Shown here one piece after another: positions 60,484 to 64,000 of a DNA stretch of 64,000 bases. Within the stretch, counting starts at the first letter, position 1. Every line of letters starts with the position of its first letter. The DNA is from Clostridia bacterium (GTDB lineage Bacteria; Bacillota; Clostridia; Lutisporales; Lutisporaceae), in the NCBI GenBank assembly GCA_035628995.1, contig DASPIR010000035.1:35572-99571 (forward strand). The letters are read 5' to 3'. The notes beneath the pieces were generated by a model. The model made no database searches. It saw nothing but the letters and a program-made list of their open reading frames with translations, and had not been told where the DNA came from. The position numbers and the translations under genes are program-made.

Positions 60484-60948
60484 TTGTATCATAGTTCTGG
60501 AATTTTATTCATGGCATTGATACAGCTGCTTACAATGCTTTCAGCCAAAACACACATTATAACCAAAGCAATCGGGCAGGGGAAAACAGTAGGTATTATG
60601 GCAGGTACAATTTGTGCAAGCACATTATTGCTGGTATTCACTGACAGCCCTTTGCTGAGCGTACTGCTTATTGCCTTTGTCGGTCTTTCCAATGCTATTA
60701 TAATGCCCATTTCATCCGACATTCAGAACAAATCAATAAGCACTTCGGACAGGGCGACAATTCTATCAGCATATGCAATGACCATAGATATAGTATCAGT
60801 GGTTATAAACCTTGCAATTGGAAAATCAGCAAATCAGTCAATACAGCTGACCTTTGTAATATGCAGTGCTTTCGCGGCAGCAGCACTGCTTCCAAGCTTG
60901 TATTTCTTCAAAAAAACCGGTGGGGATATGGCAAGAAAACAATGGTAA
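60484..60948 (+). pseudogene. MFS transporter remnant (C-terminal part)
   Basis: The frame encodes about 150 residues with four membrane segments that resemble only the last third of an MFS transporter (MPISSDIQNKSISTSDRATI is the usual loop, then AYAMTIDIVSVVINLAIGKS). No N-terminal two-thirds, ribosome site or credible start was found upstream; the region between it and the divergent ABC-F gene is only 150 bp. It is best read as a 5'-deleted relic. Confidence 0.6.
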
Positions 60949-61014
60949 ATAGGCGAAATTTTTGATATAATCGAAGAGGTAGGTGGTTTATGTCGAATAT
61001 CGTTGGAGGGGCGA

Positions 61015-62310
61015 ATGAGGAAGGTATTTATACTACTATTGACAGTTTTTTTGATATTTAATACAATCGTATTCGCAGATGAATCAGTTAATAATGGAGA
61101 AGAGAACATTTTAGCTGCCTTTTCAGTAGACCCCGAATTTGCAAGTGATTCTATTACAATAAAGCTTTCAGAGATGTCCAGGGGGAGCTCCTTAAGCTTC
61201 TCCTACAATCCGGATACGGAATTTATATATGCAGTGGACGGTAAATACAGGATTTCTATTAAAGTGCTGGACGATAATATTGAGGTCAATGAAACGGCTT
61301 TTGTGCTTAATAATATCAAGGGAATGGACATGTCTATTCCGTACCGCTTCAAGGCTTTCATATATATAGGCAGACAGGATGCAGCGAAGGATTCATACAA
61401 GAGTGTGCTAGACCCACAAGTGTTTTTCTCCGGCAAAGAGGTTGTCGCTGTATTGGCTGAGGCTACAATGGAGGTTATAGATGGTACGGCACATTTTGTT
61501 GTGCGAAAATCTGGGACAAGCATCCATGCAATAAATAAGAAGAATGTTGACAGTAACTTGGATAATACCATGCTTCTGGTAAATAAGAACAATACCTTAG
61601 ACCAGAGCTATTTTCCTCCAGGTCTGATTTATTCAAATCCTTTAAGAGGCAGGACAACCGTCAACTTGAGGCTGAACAAAGAAGCAATGAAGCAGCTGAA
61701 TTATATGCTGGACTCTGCTTATCGTGATGGAGTTTCGGGGATGGTAATAACAAGCGCCTTTAGGACCTTCGACAAGCAGACAAGCCTTTTTAATAATAAG
61801 ACAAGCATACTGTCCAGAAAAATGAATCGTAAGTCTGCAATGGAAGAGGCTTCGAAGGTAGTGGCAATACCCGGCTCCAGCGAACACCAGACAGGTCTTG
61901 CTGCCGATATATGCAGTGAGAGAGTAGGGTTGGTCAGTAATTTTGCAAATACTAAGCAGGGCAAGTGGCTGGAGGATAATAGTTGGAAATATGGCTTCGT
62001 AGTCAGATATCCAGAAGATAAGTCAAAGATTACCGGTATAATATACGAGCCTTGGCATGTCAGATATGTCGGGAGCGTTCATTCGGAGATCATGAAGGCA
62101 AATAACATGTGTCTTGAGGAATATGTAGAATATCTGAAGAAAAACAAGGTAATAAGCTTCAGTGATAGCAGCGGCAGCAATTATTCTGTCCAATACATCA
62201 ATAAGCAGGACTTTAATGCGGTCGGGGTGACATTGAGTCTTCCGGAAACCTCTACATGGAATATTTCAAACTGTACAAAGGACAGTTATGTATTAACAAT
62301 AAAGCTCTAG
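61015..62310 (+). CDS. VanY-type D-alanyl-D-alanine carboxypeptidase
   Basis: This 431-residue exported protein has a signal peptide (RKVFILLLTVFLIFNTIVFA), an N-terminal beta-rich region (~30-200), and a VanY/DacB zinc peptidase domain (~210-370). Zinc and catalytic motifs are SSEHQTGLAADI (His, Asp) and EPWHVRYVG (Glu, His), with SAFRTFDKQTSLFN ahead. It trims the terminal D-Ala of peptidoglycan stem peptides. ATG 61015 follows GGAGGGG; the in-frame start at 61003 lies before that site. Its stop overlaps the convergent HAD gene by 4 bp. Confidence 0.9.
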   Translation: MRKVFILLLTVFLIFNTIVFADESVNNGEENILAAFSVDPEFASDSITIKLSEMSRGSSLSFSYNPDTEFIYAVDGKYRISIKVLDDNIEVNETAFVLNNIKGMDMSIPYRFKAFIYIGRQDAAKDSYKSVLDPQVFFSGKEVVAVLAEATMEVIDGTAHFVVRKSGTSIHAINKKNVDSNLDNTMLLVNKNNTLDQSYFPPGLIYSNPLRGRTTVNLRLNKEAMKQLNYMLDSAYRDGVSGMVITSAFRTFDKQTSLFNNKTSILSRKMNRKSAMEEASKVVAIPGSSEHQTGLAADICSERVGLVSNFANTKQGKWLEDNSWKYGFVVRYPEDKSKITGIIYEPWHVRYVGSVHSEIMKANNMCLEEYVEYLKKNKVISFSDSSGSNYSVQYINKQDFNAVGVTLSLPETSTWNISNCTKDSYVLTIKL

Positions 62311-63113
62311 TTTGCAGCACCTAATATGAACCTTTCCAATACATGCCTTACTCCATCCTCATCATTGGAACGGGTAACATAATCTGCTGACTTCTTAAGG
62401 TAATCGGGAGCGTTGCCCATTGCGACGCCTAGCCCCGCATACTGCATCATGTCCATATCGTTGAAGTTGTCGCCTATTGCGATGACTTCTTCTTTTTTGA
62501 TGTTAAAGTGGGTTGCAAGGAATTTAAGAGCATGGCTTTTGTTGGCCTCCTTGTGCACTACCTCGATAAACCAGGGCAGTGAGGAATAGATGTTCAAAAT
62601 ATCCTCATAAGTTTTATAAATAGTTTCGGAGTGATATTCGAGGGCTGATGTATTCTTGCAGCTTACCATTATTTTTATAACAGAATCATCAACTGCTGAT
62701 TTCAGGTCATCGATTATCCTGGGCTCCGACTTGTCAATCTCTTCATGTATGTGCAGGTTATGAGATCCACTCGTGTATATCTCATCATCCTTGTATAAGC
62801 TTAAATTAAGGTCGCTGGAAATGCAGTATTCAAGTATTTCCATACAATGCGCCTGTGAAAGAGCCTTTTTGTGATATTCCCGGCCTGTTCTTGAACACTT
62901 GATCAATGCGCCGTTACAGGTTATCAAAGGAACATCCAGCTGAAGTTCAAGAGCAAAAGGCAGTGCAGCAGGGTACATTCTTCCGGTAGAAAGTGTTACA
63001 ATCACTCCGAGGTCTATTACTTTCCGTACTGTCTCGATTGTTTCCCTGGATATCTTAAGCTCCGGTGTAAGCAGGGTGCCGTCCATATCTATAGCCACCA
63101 TCTTGTATTGCAT
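62307..63113 (-). CDS. HAD-superfamily phosphatase, Cof type
   Basis: This 268-residue protein has HAD motif I at VAIDMDGTLL, motif II at LSTGRMY, motif III Lys near NKSHALKFLA, and motif IV GDNFNDMDMMQYAG. The C2B cap region is typical of Cof/YbiV/YidA proteins that dephosphorylate sugar phosphates or nucleotide cofactors such as FMN or PLP. The substrate cannot be inferred. It starts 3 bp downstream of the phosphoribosyltransferase gene, so the two are cotranscribed. The start ATG 63113 overlaps the AGGTAG region. Confidence 0.9.
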   Translation of the reverse strand: MQYKMVAIDMDGTLLTPELKISRETIETVRKVIDLGVIVTLSTGRMYPAALPFALELQLDVPLITCNGALIKCSRTGREYHKKALSQAHCMEILEYCISSDLNLSLYKDDEIYTSGSHNLHIHEEIDKSEPRIIDDLKSAVDDSVIKIMVSCKNTSALEYHSETIYKTYEDILNIYSSLPWFIEVVHKEANKSHALKFLATHFNIKKEEVIAIGDNFNDMDMMQYAGLGVAMGNAPDYLKKSADYVTRSNDEDGVRHVLERFILGAAN

Positions 63114-63116
63114 AGT

Positions 63117-63749
63117 CTACCTCCCTAAGTCATTTATAATCTCTGCAACCTCTTCGTCGCTAACCTCGCTGAAATTTTTATAGTGCATACCGACAGCATA
63201 GAATTCTTCAGGTACTTCCAAGCATATTACCTCATCAACTTCCCTCGAAAGCTTTTCCACTGTATCCCGAGGTGCTACAGGAACTGCAACAATAACCTTA
63301 TTCGCCCCTTGCTTCTTGATAGACTTTATCGCAGCGAGTATAGTAAAGCCAGTCGCAATTCCATCATCAACAATTATGACGGTTCTATCCTTCACATTGG
63401 GAAAATCATCAGTTCCCCTATATTCTCTCATCCGCCGTTTGATTTCATCCAATTGAAATGCAGCTTCTTCCTCTATGTATCTGTTTGAGACGCCGAGCAT
63501 ATCAACATAGCCTTCATCGGTAAAATAGCTCCCGTCGTAGGATACTGCTCCTATGGCGACTTCCTTGTTATGGGGTGCGCCAATCTTCCGAGGAATGATG
63601 AGATCCCATTCCAGGGCAAGCTCCTTTATCATTTCATGAGCTATTACAACACCGCCTCTAGGCACAGCAAGGATTAACGGATTTTCGCTTCTGAACCTTT
63701 CCAATTCCTTTAACAGCTTTCTCCCAGCGTCTTTTCTATCTGTAAACAT
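63117..63749 (-). CDS. Phosphoribosyltransferase-domain protein
   Basis: This 210-residue protein has the type I PRTase fold with the PRPP-binding motif VIIVDDGIATG (about residues 116-126) and a long flexible hood (EEEAAFQLDEIKRRMREY). N-terminal PLILAVPRGGVVIAHEMIKE and DLIIPRKIGAPHNKEVAIGA are typical of the broad, uncharacterised group often encoded with hydrolases. The base substrate is unknown. ATG 63749 is preferred to the upstream in-frame TTG 63764 because AAGGGTGAT precedes it. Confidence 0.85.
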   Translation of the reverse strand: MFTDRKDAGRKLLKELERFRSENPLILAVPRGGVVIAHEMIKELALEWDLIIPRKIGAPHNKEVAIGAVSYDGSYFTDEGYVDMLGVSNRYIEEEAAFQLDEIKRRMREYRGTDDFPNVKDRTVIIVDDGIATGFTILAAIKSIKKQGANKVIVAVPVAPRDTVEKLSREVDEVICLEVPEEFYAVGMHYKNFSEVSDEEVAEIINDLGR

Positions 63750-63834
63750 AGCATCACCCTTCAAAATAATATACTAGTAGTCTTAGTAAGTGGGAGATAT
63801 TTATTCCTTTACTATTAATGTTTTATTAATGACA

Positions 63835-64000
63835 AGCTATCCAAAATAAGAACAGCCACGTCATAGCCACATATGAGTATACAAAAATTGATGGCACTAA
63901 TTCTCTCCGCCTAAGAAAAGTCTAACGCCTTCCAATATCCATCCGTGGACGTGGAAGGCTTGCTTCGGCGTCCTGCCTCGCATACGACTTTTCTAAGGCT
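63835..64000 (-). repeat. Family A long-hairpin element, copy 2 (cut by window edge)
   Basis: Inverted relative to copy 1. The 93-nt core (64000-63908 on the minus strand) has the same length as copy 1's (3098-3190) and starts AGCCTTAGAAAAGTCGTATG, ending TAGACTTTTCTTAGGCG. The flank matches copy 1's right arm (ATTAGTGCCATCAA, TTTTGTATAC, TGGCTG). Its other arm lies beyond the window. The central stem is maintained by compensatory changes (GGTCA/TGACC in copy 1, GTCCA/TGGAT here). Confidence 0.7.

Overview
The window reads as part of the chromosome of an anaerobic, low-to-moderate GC Firmicute of the class Clostridia. The evidence is AGGAGG-type ribosome binding sites, frequent GTG/TTG starts, a split glycine decarboxylase (gcvPA/gcvPB) under a tandem glycine riboswitch, a T-box leader, class II galT, several ABC-F ATPases, and two genes that can only be read through by decoding an in-frame TGA as selenocysteine. 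I cannot name the species. I saw no rRNA, tRNA, CRISPR array, transposase or phage gene.

Layout. 1-8.5 kb: 3' end of a DbpA/YxiN-type RNA helicase; a MarR-regulated flavin operon (membrane-anchored FMN-binding protein plus two flavodoxin-fold proteins); a ~320-bp long-hairpin element; an orphan PTS EIIC and an F420-ligase-like gene facing a LysR regulator; an M18 aminopeptidase and a PilZ protein. 8.5-19 kb: two ABC-F ATPases, YmaF, a SIMPL protein, exonuclease III, a DEAD-box-like helicase, a possible 37-aa gene and two MFS transporters. 19-22.7 kb: a WYL regulator followed by three GyrI-like small-molecule-binding proteins, a nitroreductase and a DUF3788 protein.

22.9-29.8 kb (minus strand): glycine riboswitch, gcvT, gcvH, gcvPA, gcvPB, an unrecognised 100-residue CxxU selenoprotein, lipB and lipA. 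This unit makes the glycine cleavage enzymes and the lipoyl cofactor carried by GcvH. 30-39.5 kb: acetyltransferase, a lactate/malate-dehydrogenase-like enzyme, M29 aminopeptidase, a ferredoxin-like protein followed by a UxxC glutaredoxin-like selenoprotein, and a 1321-residue exported nuclease/5'-nucleotidase.

39.5-55.7 kb is a galactoside-utilisation region. mglBAC (import), galK, galE, galT, galM, a GH42 beta-galactosidase and a LacI-type regulator are all on the plus strand. Divergent GH3 beta-glucosidase and gamma-glutamyltransferase genes share the control region, which has a LacI-like palindrome lying between the -35 and -10 of the mgl promoter. 55.8-64 kb: YczE-type membrane protein, UbiA-family prenyltransferase, a T-box-controlled tryptophan transporter, a third ABC-F ATPase behind a nested palindrome, an MFS remnant, a VanY-type carboxypeptidase, a HAD phosphatase and a phosphoribosyltransferase.

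Two dispersed non-coding repeat families stand out. Family A is a long imperfect hairpin with base-pair covariation between its two copies (about 2966-3294, and 63835 to the right edge in opposite orientation). Family B is a 120-215 bp inverted-repeat element with three copies (22762, 49957, 57472), one of which forms the galT leader. The most novel coding observation is the selenoprotein inside the glycine-cleavage/lipoylation cluster.
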